Counted from the first letter of the stretch, positions 11,426 through 23,537 are shown. The stretch: DNA of 64,000 nt from Diphasiastrum complanatum (GCA_029204225.1 CM055093.1:20248595-20312594), one strand, 5' to 3'. The notes: generated by a model not told the origin, from the sequence alone. Translations and numbers: made by a program.

Positions 11426-12338
11426 TAAAAAATTGAATGTCCAACATCAGGGACCTGCAATTTTGTACTTCATATGAAAACTCCTATTGTTCATCAAAAT
11501 ATATTTAATGGATTTACTAGTCAATATTGAACCTAATAGTTTTCTAATTGAGGCATTTTTCTCAATGTTTTGATGAGAAACATCTACAAGTCAAACAAAA
11601 TAAACTTAGATGAAAGACATAACAAATATCATTATCTAATTGATCAATTAACAAAAATCAGAATATGCTTACTTGAATGCATGAATCCTCCTATTTTGAT
11701 AACCCCCTTTGAAATAGCTTGAATATCCTTCCAACCCTGTCACTTTCACTTGTTGCTCTTAGTCTTCTTCTTTGACAATTCCACATCTCTCAACAATTGT
11801 AAGATTTCAAAACAAATAGAATGTAAGATAGCTTGCATTTGCTTTGATTAATTCTATTTTTTATACTGAAAATTGGCTTTTCTAATTATTCATGATTTCT
11901 TCTAAGCTTTGAATTTTTTCTCTAAGGTCTTTTGGATAACAAAATCCCTCACAATAATAAGAAGATATGCGTCTAGACTCACATTTTAAAAATTGAATCC
12001 TTTGCATAGAAATTTTTTCCATAATTGTGCAATCTCTCACAATATCCTAGTAGTCCATTATGCCCATTACATATCCATGTAACTAACTGAATTATTGGAG
12101 AAAATGTGGGATGTGTTAGAGTGCTAGGATCATGAGAATACAAAGTCTCCTCTATCCATAGATCTAGGTTTCTCTTTCTTTTAGCCCTATAACAAGAACG
12201 ATCCTTAGCAGATATTGAAATTCCTTCAACCTCTTTTTGTTGTAAAGGATCCAAATCAGTAGAGATATCCAAATGGAGGAAATACAATGTTGTCATCAAG
12301 AAAAGTAGAAAAGCAATCACAAACATCAAGGTACTCAA
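11426..12338 (-). pseudogene. P0: transposase-like pseudogene, first copy
   Basis: A 119-codon minus-strand frame (12338-11979; it opens at TTG, so the true start is unknown) contains LHLDIS, NLDLWIEETL and NGHNGLLGYCERLHNYG. It aligns with the amino end of P1 on the plus strand (LHIDLT, NLDL, RGNNGLLGYCKRLEEHG). Further along the minus strand are a matching donor (…GCATTCAA/GTAAGC) and, after a presumed intron, HQNIEKNASIRKLLGSILTSKS, the counterpart of the second exon of P1. It is truncated at 11425. Function unknown; related to P1, which has transposase-like features. Confidence 0.7.
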
Positions 12339-13045
12339 AACAAATGTCTAAAACAAATAAAAATATACACAAGTTTGTATTTATCTGGTATAATATCACC
12401 AATTCAATAATTTTGCTTTCTTTCTTATTCAAATATGGAGACGGTGCTCATATTTTCATTCCAAGTAGAAATTTGCTCATCTTAACCATTGGAGGGAATG
12501 CATATTTAAATTTGCGTAAGCTAAACTGTGAACACTTGAAATTTCTTAAGCATGACAATAGATACTATGGTTAGAGCATTGGGAGTTGGGGAAGCTTTGA
12601 GAGTGGTGTGGGCAAGCAAATAAACAATTTTGGTTTTACTTATTTTGGCTTTTCTTTACTATCCTAGATGGCATTCCTTATAGGATCATTTTAACATTCA
12701 AAATGCTATTCTGTGTCTTTAGAATAATAAGAATGATCCACGTCTTGTTGGGCAGGTTTTTCAAGAAAATGGAGTAGTAAGGAGGATGATTAAGACCTTC
12801 AAGAAAAAGGTGAATATATTTTGCATTCTTAATAGTCAAGAAATAAAAAAAACGGACTTCAAAATACAAAGAAGCTAAAGCTCATAGAACAGTTATTCGA
12901 GCCACTTCTAGAAGAGGGCATAGAAGACAACCATACCCATTGACCTTGCTATTTTTCTCAAGGACATGACACTTGATTGGTTATTGGATACCCTTAGACA
13001 AGACACAAAAAATAATGAGGAAATTAAGATATGTATAGAAAAAAA

Positions 13046-13051
<6 letters not shown>

Positions 13052-13139
<88 letters not shown>
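13052..13139. repeat. (GA)44 microsatellite
   Basis: A perfect dinucleotide array of 88 bases between P0 and P1. The corresponding array in the duplicate copy (25321-25344) is only 24 bases. Confidence 0.98.
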
Positions 13140-13142
<3 letters not shown>

Positions 13143-13809
13143 AATTTGAAAGGGAATGTGATTTCTAGATAAGCTATGTATCTAAATAGACATCTCACAT
13201 GTTTAACTAGTAATTTTAGCAACACAATTGTTAACGTGCACATGCCATCAACCACAGTTTATTTTATTTCACTAACACATGTTGTTCTTTTTTGTTTAGC
13301 ACAAAAAATAAAATACATCGTGGACACATGGACAACATTTTTGTGTAATAAGAATATAAACACATATGACTATGGATAAGATTATAAACACATATGACTC
13401 TTGGGAGAAGAGAGAGTGAGGGAAAAATTGAAAAGAAGAGTGCCGACTACATTACACTATAGATTGAACAAACTAGAGGAAAAATAGATGGACGTCATCA
13501 CAACATTTGCATCAATTAGCAATCACCATCTTTGAATGCTACATAAAATGCCTACATTTCTTAAGAGAAAAGAGAGATGGCAAGATTTGAAAAAGAAGAG
13601 TGGCAACCAAAATACACAAACTAAACAAACTCAAAAATAAAAAAAAATGAGCGGCATGGCAAAATTTGAATAAAGATCACTCTCATTCTTCAAGTGCTAC
13701 GTGAAATGATAAACTGGTATGTGAAACGTATAAAGGCGTTGAGTATGTTTCATTTATTTATTTTTTGTTGAACTGATATTGACTGTAATCTACTTTTTTT
13801 TTTCTTACA

Positions 13810-16800
13810 ATGAAAAAAGTTCATCTCCATATAGATCTTACTAAAGAATATGCTCCCTCGATTAAAAGAGGTGTCAAAACATCTTGCTTATCAGTTGATG
13901 ATTGTTTGCGCTATAAGGCTGACGGGAAAACAAATCTGGACCTCTAGGCAGACTGGACATTACATCCTAAAGATCCATATACCATGCAAGATTCCAAATT
14001 CTCTTTAGTTACTCAATTGATATATTTTTTCTATCGTGGAAATAATGGTTTGCTAGGTTATTGTAAAAGATTAGAAGAACATGGTAATGCATTTTCAATG
14101 GAAAGAATCCATTGTTTAGAGGAGGTAATTAGACGTATATCTTCAGATTGTGCTCAAAAAGACAATATTTTGCGAATAAAATTGCTAGAGAATGAGGTTT
14201 GCCAAAATGAAAATGAAAATCTTTGAAATAATAGTGAATTGTTACAAGAAATCATAGTGAGTACAACAAAAGACATTGATCAAATGAAAATCGTGTGAAG
14301 AATTGCCAAAAATTGGCAAATCTAGCTTGATCAAAAACCATGTAGAACATTGTAAATATTGTGTATAATTGGGTTCCACACATGTGAGGCCAAGATTCCA
14401 CGTGGAAACCCACTCCTAATGTCGGTTAGGTCAAGTCCATAGGGTTGGTCATGTGATTTTGGTAGTGATTCCTAGTTTATAGGACCTAAATCCTAGATTT
14501 AAGGTGAAAATTTGACCAACTAGCTATCTACCAAGCATGATTCTAGGAAATAGACTAGGGTTTCATTTTAGGTCAAGGAGAGTGAGTTAACTTCCTTATT
14601 ACATGCTGAAAATTCACCTAACTTCAAGAAGGAAGTCGAATTTGCTATGTATTGCCTCTAACCATAGTGAGAAGAGAGAAAATTTTTGGAGCTCATTGGC
14701 AATCTCAAGCAAGTTCACTATGTACATTGAGTTTTTGTGATCCAAATGAACCCAAATCAATTTCTACTTGTTTCTCAGGTTGAAGGCCGTACTACAGCCT
14801 ATAGTACACACGTGTGGGCTCGGATTTCAATGTTGATCAATGCTTTTGATTGTTAATGCTTGTTGTTTGTCAAATTGCCAATCTAGATCAACTTTTTTGT
14901 GTCTAGTTTTTTGATAAATTGTTAAGCAAGCATCCAATCACTCTTGTGGATCTTTTGTAGATCCATTTATGGTCCTAAAGTACAGTACTTTCACAAATCG
15001 AATTGAATAATAGTCGTTCTGCATACTCACAACTATTGAAAGATGTTGACTTGATAGGTAAAAAGGTAAAAACAAAAAAAACGAAAGCAAGTGACCAACA
15101 CAAATATTCATAATTTGTCATCAATAGGAGGCTATCGAAAAAGGAGGATTTATGCATTCAAGTAAGTTTTTGACTTTTGGCCTTTGTAGTCTCTTTTTTT
15201 ACTTCAAGAGTTTGGATCTTATGTTGTTTTTGCATGACTGTAAATTGTAATATTAATCATCTATTATTTAATTTTTGTTTTATAGATCAGCATTGGTTGG
15301 GAATCAAAATGTGAAAGACAATGCTACTATAGGCAAGTCTTTGGGCTCTGTGTTGACAACAAAATCAACCAAATCATTGATGACCAAAAATCGAAACAGT
15401 CGTGTTATGATAACAATTGTTGATGCATTAATGATTGAAGTACAAAAGATACTTGACAATACTATAATTCTAGGAGCATGTGATTTTGCTGGAATAAGAA
15501 GAGATGCTTATGGCATCATATTTAAGATTATCAAAGAGGCTTTGATGCTAGTTAGCATTAAAAAATTTCTTATTCCATGACCATTTCAAATAAAACGGGA
15601 GCATGATACAAAAAATTATTGGTGTTCCATTTCATATTAAGGAAATAAATCAATCAAAGGACAAAAAATCCATGTCTTACAATCAGTCAAATAACTTGTT
15701 TGGATATACGAATATGCTATTAAGATTTATTATACATTTTTATGATATTTCCACGAAAAAGGTAGACAGTAAGATAGTCTTGGTACTAAAGTTGGATGAA
15801 TCTGAACTTATTAAAGGACAAAAAATGGAGAGCATGAGTATAACACTCATGAATGGAGCTCTTCAAAAGACAAACGATCAAGAGATTTCAACTTCAGTGT
15901 TCAATCCGTGAATGACATCTGGTGGTTGGCAGCCTTTGAGGTATGATATTTTAAAAACTAAAAAATAAAGTATGGTACTTGGATGTGATATTGTTATCAA
16001 TTGACTAGTTTTTTGTCTATCCATTTTTTAGATTTCAGAAGAAGATCATGACATTCTATTATGGGTATTTAGCAAAACAACATATCCCAAATTCATCAAA
16101 GAGAATATGGATGGGGAACTTTTCAATGTACCAGGAATAGGAGACTTCAAGGTAGAGTGGAATTCAGTTGGTGATTTGAAAACTTTAAAAAGTATGTTCA
16201 ATGTTTCCCATGAAGCAACCTGCAAAAATCCATGTTTATATTGTATGAAATCATCAAATGACAAGAATACAAGAATAACAACAGACAAAAAGGATCCAAA
16301 TTGGAAACTTGTTCCACCAATTCCTCTACAAAACTTACATATTAGCACTCTCCATGCTGAGGTTACAATAATCAAAAAGCTTGTGTATTGTCACATATTA
16401 TATGCTTGGAACACAAAGCTAGAATTATTTTCCAAGGAGGCTATTTCTAGATTAGAAGATGTTCTATATAAAGTAGGTCTCCATAAAGGACATGTTAAAA
16501 TACAAAAGGACCTTAAGCTTTCGGGAAAAATAGGAAATGTACCTTGCAAGCCAAGCATTGGCGGAGCAAAGGCACGAAGATTTTTATCTAACCATTAAGG
16601 AAAGCCATCTACGACACGTTACTTAGTTTGGAAAGACATCATAGCTGCTACTCAAGTTTTTGAATAGAAAGGATTAACAAGGGTAATGAAAGTTGAAGTA
16701 TGGAAATAATTAGATGATATGGTTAAAACATTAGGAAAGGAAATATTTTCAAACAATGACTTGCGACTACTCCAAAAAAGTTGTGTTGAGTTTGTAGATG

Positions 16801-17176
16801 CAGTTGCAAGGGATGTGAATCATATCACACATTACATGGCAAGCATTTAAAAACAAATATCAAGTTACCATTTTATTTTATTTTTTGAGTTTACCTATTG
16901 ATAGAAAGGATTGATATTTTGCAACACATATTACGACACCATTCCATATCCTTAGCAAAAAATCATGGAAGTTTGAGTATATGGTCATCACAAGGGCTAG
17001 AAAAATCTCATCGGCAAGCAAGAGCGGCATTTCATAAAAACACACAGCATGGTGGCCTCAATGGTAGACACGAATATATCCTTCAGCTATTTCAATGGTT
17101 CTATCGACGAGCACAAATACGACATCAAACAAAATCTACAAATTACATCAAGTTCATAAAAAGACATGCAAATTAG
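13810..17176 (+). pseudogene. P1: transposase-like pseudogene, first copy (interrupted by solo LTR H1)
   Basis: Opens with ATG 13810. A TAG at 13945 stands where P0 has Trp. Exon 1 continues through NNGLLGYCKRLEEHG and a Glu/Asn/Lys-rich probable coiled coil. A solo LTR (14294-14995) then splits the frame, and the exon ends at CATTCAA/GTAAGT near 15172. The next coding part starts near 15286 (SALVGNQNVKDNA). Later blocks are DSKIVLVLKLDESEL, IWWLAAFE, a metal-binding-like ATCKNPCLYC near 16220, LHISTLHAEVTIIKKL, and a carboxyl block HGSLSIWSSQGLEKSHRQA with HGG near 16960-17060. This order (Asp-rich segment, C-x2-C, HG…QGLEK) resembles cut-and-paste transposases as I remember them, but I cannot name the family. 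Several stops and frameshifts make it inactive. Confidence 0.6.
14294..14995 (+). mobile_element. Solo LTR H1 (family H) in P1
   Basis: A 702-bp LTR running from TGTGAAGAATTGCC to GTACTTTCACA, flanked by AATCG on both sides (14289-14293 and 14996-15000). The paralogous site in the other copy, near 31427 (GAAAATCGAATTG), is empty, which independently confirms the insertion point. It carries CACACGTGTG near 14806 next to GTAC boxes. Confidence 0.96.
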
Positions 17177-18769
17177 ATTGCCAGTCACAACATTGTACTA
17201 TATATTTGTAATTTGCTTTGGAAAAATACATTTCCAACTAATTGAATATATCTATATCTTGTTGCCATCTTTTTTTTTTCCTAATACCAGTTGTATTTTA
17301 TTGTCGCAGAGGAATTCTCTTCTTGCAAATGGATCCAAAAGATAAGCATTTTCCTTTTCTCGACATTTCTATGTAAGTTGCATACAAGCAAAATGAGTGG
17401 ATCAAAGAACAGTATTCTCAGGTCCATAACCTAAAGGTGCAGGTTGCGGGAACAGTGCCCACAGATGTCGAAGATCTTCTTAATTTCGACAATGACATTA
17501 CTGTTGCTGGATCTAGTTGAATTTCATAGGTGTGGGAATGACACAAAATGTGATTATGATCTCCTAAGACTTTGTGATTGCACTAAGATCAAGTGTAGAT
17601 TGACAATCAAGATTATCTCTCAATTCTAAGACAAGAGCACACATTGTCTACATGCATAAAACACTCATACAAGTTCTTTCACACATTTGAAGACTTTTGC
17701 AAGAAAAAACTAAGAAAGAAAAAGTCTTGCTCTCAGGTAGAGAGAGAAACCAACATACAATCCTCAGGTAGAGAGAGAATGCAAAATAGGCTAGAATTGC
17801 ACGATTGAAATATCATAGGCAATATCGAAGAGTGCGAGATTTTTAAGAGTAATTGATAAGTGGAGGTATGCTCAAATTTTGTGCACTTACACCTTTTTTA
17901 CGTGGCTTCCATGTGTCTTTTGTTAAATATTGTGATCAAATTTTAACATAATATGCAATAATAATTTTTGAAATGATTTTTTATTAGATTTTATAAAAAT
18001 AGTATATATTGAAAACCTGATATAGATACCGATGGTTCTTATAAAAATTTGGTTCGGGCCTATTTCCGGAAATCTTGACAATCTGCAGTATAGTATAGTA
18101 ATGAAACTAGCGAGAACTTTGATTGTAATAAAGGGCTACGTACAAAGATCCAAAAGCAAAGAAGAATTGATCAATTTCGAACTCCTCAATGACGTACTCT
18201 TTTGTAATCGATTGTACAAAATTAGATTCTTATCAAGCAGATAATGCAAATCCCTGTTGTTTTTATTAGTTTAGGAGTATTGAACCTTGAACCCCTTAAC
18301 ACCCCCCGGGCCCCTTGTGCAACCCCTCAATTGGACACAAAAGTAGAACAATATGCAAATCTCAGTTTTCATTGGTTTGGGATAAATGAAGAGCGAGGCT
18401 AGCCATGTAATGATGCACGTAGGCATGGATCGCATATCTAGGCGTCATTCGACCCATGCCTATCTGCATCAGTACGTGGCTAGCCTTGCTCTTCTTAAGA
18501 TTGCAGTTGGCTTTGTCACAAACCAATGAGCATGGATCACAAAATTGTAGTTGGCCTTGTCACAAATATAAATGAGTAGGAGTTTTATTAAAATGATCTT
18601 AAAATTAATTTATCTTGTATTGCTAATTTTGAGAGACTAGTTGCACTAGACTCAAATTTAGGGACTAGTTGCACTAGACTCAAATTCAACTAGTTTTTTT
18701 TATGTATTGCTGATCATTTCTAATTTTGTGTTCCATCCATTATCAGCTGCATAGTTGCACTGATGCAAA
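17177..18769. repeat. Non-coding part of S1, including a degraded D-family LTR
   Basis: Between about 17540 and 17860 are words shared with the D-family LTR: GATCTCCTAAG, CACTAAGATCAAG and two copies of GGTAGAGAGAGAA. This is an old LTR remnant. The stretch 17860-18769 is AT-rich with no gene and is matched in S2 at 37110-38030. It includes the hairpin listed separately. Confidence 0.65.
18388..18493. repeat. Long imperfect hairpin, first copy
   Basis: Two 41-base arms (18388-18428 and 18453-18493) are complementary at 36 of 41 positions around a 24-base loop. Outer words CATTGGTTTG (about 18369) and CAAACCAATG (about 18520) extend the symmetry. The duplicate copy has the same structure at 37652-37758. 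No coding capacity. Confidence 0.8.
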
Positions 18770-19765
18770 TGGCGAGGACATGTTCCTCGTCTTTAGACGA
18801 TGAGGTAGAACCACCACATATTGTATCAGAGACCTAGTTACACCAGAGAATACCATGCCCATGTACACAATGTAAGTATGCATTGCGACGAGAGTGACAT
18901 ACCACTATATCAAACGTTCGCATGTATGGCCAAATTGAGAGAGAGTCATTATTTATGCAGACGGAAGTCGGTTCTTCGGTGACTTCTACTTTGCAAAGCA
19001 CTTTGTATTGCTACAAAACATGATTGCACGTTCCTTTTCCATGTATGTTGTTTGGTACCCTTTCTGATCGGAGGAATATTCTATTATTCTTGACTATTGT
19101 TCCACTTGTATTGTGTAGGGATGATGACTCACACTCACATGACTATCAAAGAATTCAACCAGATGTTGCCATGCAATCTGCAAGATTCAGACGTGCAAGC
19201 GCATGAGAGCCACCACTTTCCTCACACAAACCACCCATGGACTAGCACGAAGATATGTCTCGAGGAGACTCAGTACATGAGGATGTGCCATTTACATCAC
19301 ATGATGGATGCATTCTTCACAAACCCACTCGAGGCCACATTAACAAGGGAAGAAGAGATGATGTGTGGCTTGGCATCTACTCCTTTGTACGAGGGTGGAC
19401 AAATGTCAAAGTTGTGAGCTTGTTTGCTACTTTTCAACTTGTAAACTAAGTACGGGTGGTCAGATGCGAGTGTCATAGAGTTGTTTGGGTAAGCTTGCTA
19501 GCTTCATGTGTGTTATAGACAAATTGCTCTAATCTCTAATGATGACGTTGAGCATGATGCATCATCGTCAGATGGTTCGACGACAACTGACACACCTTCT
19601 CGATCTCACTCATTGTCACCGTCACCATTAGCTTTTGAGGATTACCTGATTAATGATGAAGCTATAGGAGATATTTGGGTAGAATTAGAGATAGACTCAT
19701 TTGGTTTGGCAGATTTGTCACATGATTATGCGGCAAATGATAACAATGAACCACCAAATGAATAA
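18770..19765 (+). pseudogene. CACTA (En/Spm)-type transposase amino-end remnant, first copy
   Basis: From about 18770 the translation MARTCSSSLDDE… leads, across stops, to IPCPCTQCKYAL, the Cys motif of the plant transposase-associated domain found at the start of TNP2-like CACTA transposases. Further on, at 19340-19440, TREEEMMCGLASTPLYEGGQ corresponds to the STPLYEGG…KLQACLLLFSLQTKYGWSD pattern seen better in the second copy, the typical start of the Transposase_21 domain. A last frame at 19508-19765 is acidic and Ser-rich. The catalytic body is missing and frames shift between pieces. Confidence 0.65.
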
Positions 19766-19973
19766 GAGAGACCAAACGATGTATTTCAACTCATTGTAAT
19801 ATTAATTACAGATGCAATTAAAGTTTATTAACTGACTACTTGACATCAAACAAGAAGTTGATGCATGTGAGTACACAATTTGTGATCATCATTTTTTTGT
19901 GATACATAAATTTTTTTATTCACTTGTGCATATGGCAACCAATGTTGATAAAAAAGGGAATTCAATGTATTGA

Positions 19974-20450
19974 TAGGTAACAAATTCCAAAAGTGAGATC
20001 CATTTACATTCTGTTTTATACCGTGGTTTATACCAAGGGGCCTTTTTTTTCATTAGTCTCAATATTACCCTCAGTTAGCAGAGTGTCCTGAATGCCTCTG
20101 GCCACCTGGACCCTCTTTATAACCCTCTCTATAGATGTCTCAAAAACAAGTTCAAATTTGGTAGGCTTATACCAACGTCAGCCTCGGTATACTCCTCAAA
20201 TTAGCTTTGGTATTTTGATGTATGTTCCAAGGCCCTCTAGTGAATTTACAACCCTCTCTATATCTCTCTATGAATGTTTCAAAACCAAGTCCAAATTTGG
20301 TAGGCTTATTCCGAGGCCAAACACCGGACCCGGAACTCGAGATTCTGCTCCCCCCCGCGACTCATTTTAAAAACTATCTTTCAGAGAAACGCTAAAAAAA
20401 AGCCTTGGTAATCACCTGTCCTCTTGTATTGTTTGACTATTTTTCACAAC
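19974..20450. repeat. 477-bp tract identical to 43853-44329
   Basis: I found no difference or gap over 477 bases between the two copies, although flanking parts of the same duplication differ at several percent of positions. The tract contains two internal near-repeats (CAAATTTGGTAGGCTTAT with an ACCCTCTCTATA lead), which look like subterminal repeats of a DNA transposon. Confidence 0.85.
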
Positions 20451-21692
20451 GTGTGAGATTTACTCACAAACTAGGATTGCAAAATGATAAAGTTAGATTT
20501 TGCAATATTTTTCACACTCCCCAAAAACTAGCTTGATAAGGTACTAGATCAATCAAGGAGTTTGTGAAACTTGTTGAGTGGGTCCTTTGGTGTGCATATG
20601 AAGTGAAGATCAGTCAAGGGATCGATCATAGCAGAAACCTCACCATATCCATGATAATATTTCTTTGATGTAAATCATTTGCCAATACCTTTGAAGAGCA
20701 TTTCACCAATTTGCCACTATATCCATGTGCTTCCTCCATGCTTGATGATGATCTTTGATTTGAAAGATCCACTTGCATGAAGATGGCTGCATTATACATA
20801 GAGAATTCCGAGGCTTCCATGCCTCATAAAGATCACAAAGATGATAAAGATCAAGATCATAAGATGAGCAAATGAGATGATTATCAAGATTATGCATTCT
20901 TGATCACACAAGTATCAATATGGAATTCCACATCAAGGCCACTATCAAGAAGTTTGGCCAACACTTACAAGGTCCTTTGTAAGCTTTGGAACAAAAATAA
21001 CCTTGTTGAGAGAGAGAACTTTAGAAGATGCAAGCTTCAAGGAAATAGTCCCTACTCCTTCAATCTTGCACTCACGATAACTTGCAATGTATATGGACTT
21101 CTTGACTCCTTCATAAGGCATAATATATGAGAAAGAGTGCTTGGAGCTACACATATGAGATGAGGCTCCACTATCAATATACCATGAGTCATCCTTCTTG
21201 AAGGGGGAAGAGGAGAAACTTGATGCCATAAGAGGGCCTTTTCCATAACTTGCAATATAATGTTCTTTCTCATTAGAGATGTTGGCTTGCTTGAATTGGT
21301 CCTTCTTCTTGAAAATTTGTGGGATAATGGGCTTTCTTGCCACAAAAGAAGCACTTAATATTCTTTTTCTTCATCCTTGGAGTAGAAGCATGGGAGGTGG
21401 CCTCCTCCACTTAGAGTGAGGAGCCTAGAGGTATTCTTGCCCTCATAGATGGCTTTGAGTGAATCCCAAGCTTCCTTGGCCGAGTTGCAATCACCAATCT
21501 CTCTCAAAATCTCATTAGAGACATTCATCTTGATATAATGTAGAGTGATTCTAGCTCTCTTCTTATATATCTAAACTTCTTGGAGCACTTGAGGCTCCTC
21601 CTCAAGTCCAAGAACAATGTCCATCACATCTTGGAGTATCAAGATTGACTCCATTCTAACCTTCCAAATAGAATAGTTGGAGGTAGATAGTC
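20431..21692 (-). pseudogene. Stripped Copia element G, first copy
   Basis: Minus strand. A truncated LTR end (about 20431-20516, ending CACA) is followed by the complement of a polypurine tract. Beyond it are a short frame (HNLDNHLICSSYDLDLYHLC…YEAWKP, 20897-20703) shared with the carboxyl end of element D, then a protease remnant (SWYIDSGASSHMC) with conserved neighbours (KECIEGVGTISLKLASS-like) at 21343-20945, and gag remnants to 21690. Integrase, RT and RNase H are absent. It is joined at 21692 to the leader of another element. Confidence 0.8.
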
Positions 21693-23262
21693 TTTCATTG
21701 GTCCCAACTCAACTTTCATTGAAAATTTTTAATGAAGTTGAAGCTTAATTTGACTTTCAACACCCTTCAGGCCCCTTCTCTCATCATCCAATGGCTCTAT
21801 TGGATCCCATGACCCATGCTTCTCCAGATTCCTACAATCTTCACCGTTCATCAACCAATATCTTGATCTAATGGTTTTGATTTGATCTGTGCATTTGGTC
21901 CTCCTCCAACAGCCGCTAGCACCCTAGAGACACGATGTCTTCCCACGCACTGGTCGTGCGCGAGCTCCATGAGCTCTCTTCTTCCTTGTCTTCCCGATTT
22001 TGGATATGGCTGCCCTCTAAAAATGATTATGGCTCCTCAGACTAGCGCGGCTTCCACGACCACTTCAGATTTGATTAAACTGAGCAGGGCACCATCCTTC
22101 CAACTTCTACAGCGATAGAAACTGTTGAGTATAGAGAGAAATCCATGTTTTTGAGCTTTCAAACCCTAGGCTAGGGTTTTTCTCAGAAAACTGATCTTGG
22201 TGTGAAAGTACTGTACTTTAGGACCATAAATGGATCTACAAAAGATCCACAAGAGTGATTGGATGCTTGCTTAACAATCTATCAAAAAACTAGACACAAA
22301 AAAGTTGATCTAGATTGGCAGTTTGACAAACAACAAGCATTAGCAATCAAAAGCATTGATCAACATTGAAATTCAAGCCCACACGTGTGTAATACAGGCT
22401 GTAGTATAGCCTTCAACCTGAGAAACAAGTAGAAATTGATTTGGTTTCATTTGGATCACAAAATTACATAGTGAACTAGCTTGAGATTGCCAATGAGCTC
22501 CAAAAATTTTCTATCTTCTCACTATGGAGAGAGGGAATACATAGCAAATTCGACTTCCTTCTTGAAGTTAGGTGGATTTCCAGCATGTAATAAGGAAGTT
22601 AACTCACTCTCCTTGACCTAAAATGAAACCCTAGTCTATTTCCTAGAGTTATGCTTGGTAGGTAGCTAGTTGGTCAAATTTTCACCTTAAACTTAGGTGT
22701 AGGTCCTATAAAGTAGGGATGACCACCAAATAGACATGACCAACTCTCTTGACTTGACCTAACCTACATTAGGATGGGTTTCCCATGTGGCATCATGGCC
22801 TCACATCTGTGGGACCCACTTGTGTACACAATTTACACTATTCTACATGGTTTTTGATCAAGCTAGATTTGCCAATTTTTGGCAATTCTTCACACTTGGC
22901 TTCCTATTCGCAGTTCTCTAACAGGCCAATGCTCTTCGTCTGAGGTCGCCCTACTGCTAGAAGTGTGTTGCTTCAATTCGTTTGTCAAACGATGTCCAAT
23001 TGAATGCACACTGACTGCAAATACCAAGTAGCCTTTTTTCGGAATTTCACAATTCCATTTGTTGAGGTTTTGATTCAGCCGACAACTCTAGTCTCTGAAT
23101 CCTCACACAGTCTCAAGATCACCAAGCTTCTGTGTGCTAAACTCTTTGCACCAGTGCTTCTCTTTCCTTCTACAACCCGCCGTAAACCCCAAACTCTCAG
23201 AAGACAGTTCTCCCGAGGCGCTCTTCAATGGCGATGTTGTACTGTGTACACTCCCTGTACGG
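21693..23262 (-). other. 5' leader region of a second Copia I element
   Basis: Read on the minus strand, this follows the priming site complement at about 23262-23274 (GGCTTTGATACCAA) and a short I-type LTR. It is GC-richer than its neighbours and has no gag frame that I recognise. It is interrupted by solo LTR H2. With 8220-11425 it represents the other end of an I element, consistent with two tandemly duplicated copies that were each partly deleted. Confidence 0.6.
22201..22894 (-). mobile_element. Solo LTR H2 (family H, inverted)
   Basis: A 694-bp LTR in reverse orientation (TGTGAAAGTACTGTAC…GGCAATTCTTCACA), flanked by CTTGG on both sides (22196-22200 and 22895-22899). It matches H1 and both LTRs of element H along its length. 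The internal region has been lost by LTR recombination. Confidence 0.96.
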
Positions 23263-23537
23263 CTTTGATACCAACTTAGAATTTGATTCGAACGGGAATG
23301 CAGATCATGCTACACAGTAACACAAACAAAAAACGCTCTCCACAACAAGCTCACATAGCAACTGTATTTCTCAAAATGAAATTACACTGTACATATAGTT
23401 TTTCACTCAGGTAACGCATGCATGACCCAGAGCAGGACGCATGTCCCATTGACTTGTCTCATGGTGAGGCCAACTGATCCTTATCGACTGATAGGACCCA
23501 CAATATAGTAGCACAGTGATACTACTTTAATTCTAAC
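23263..23537 (-). repeat. 5' LTR and priming site of the second Copia I
   Basis: GGCTTTGATACCAA is the complement of a TTGGTATCAAAGCC priming site. The LTR to its right matches 8220-8491. The LTR abuts coding sequence of P0 copy 2, which suggests that the I element inserted into P0 before the segment was duplicated. Confidence 0.75.

Noticed and set aside
12908-13255. 115-codon minus frame with a long Ser-Leu run
   Set aside because: Most of it is the GA array at 13052-13139 read on the other strand; the ends match no motif and the duplicate at 25176-25397 simply shortens with the array.
13810-17176. P1 as a functional host gene
   Set aside because: In-frame stops, frameshifts, a solo LTR in copy 1 and a large deletion in copy 2 leave no complete version.
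20092-20370. 92-codon plus frame, identical in both segment copies
   Set aside because: Identity extends far beyond the frame on both sides, and the frame covers internal DNA repeats, so conservation is of the DNA tract, not evidence for a protein.
8220-23537. Reading 8220-23537 as one Copia I element with the duplicated segment inserted in its middle
   Set aside because: The right-hand LTR abuts P0 of the second segment copy, and P0 of the first copy is cut at the integrase fragment; two tandem I-plus-segment units with separate deletions explain both junctions better.
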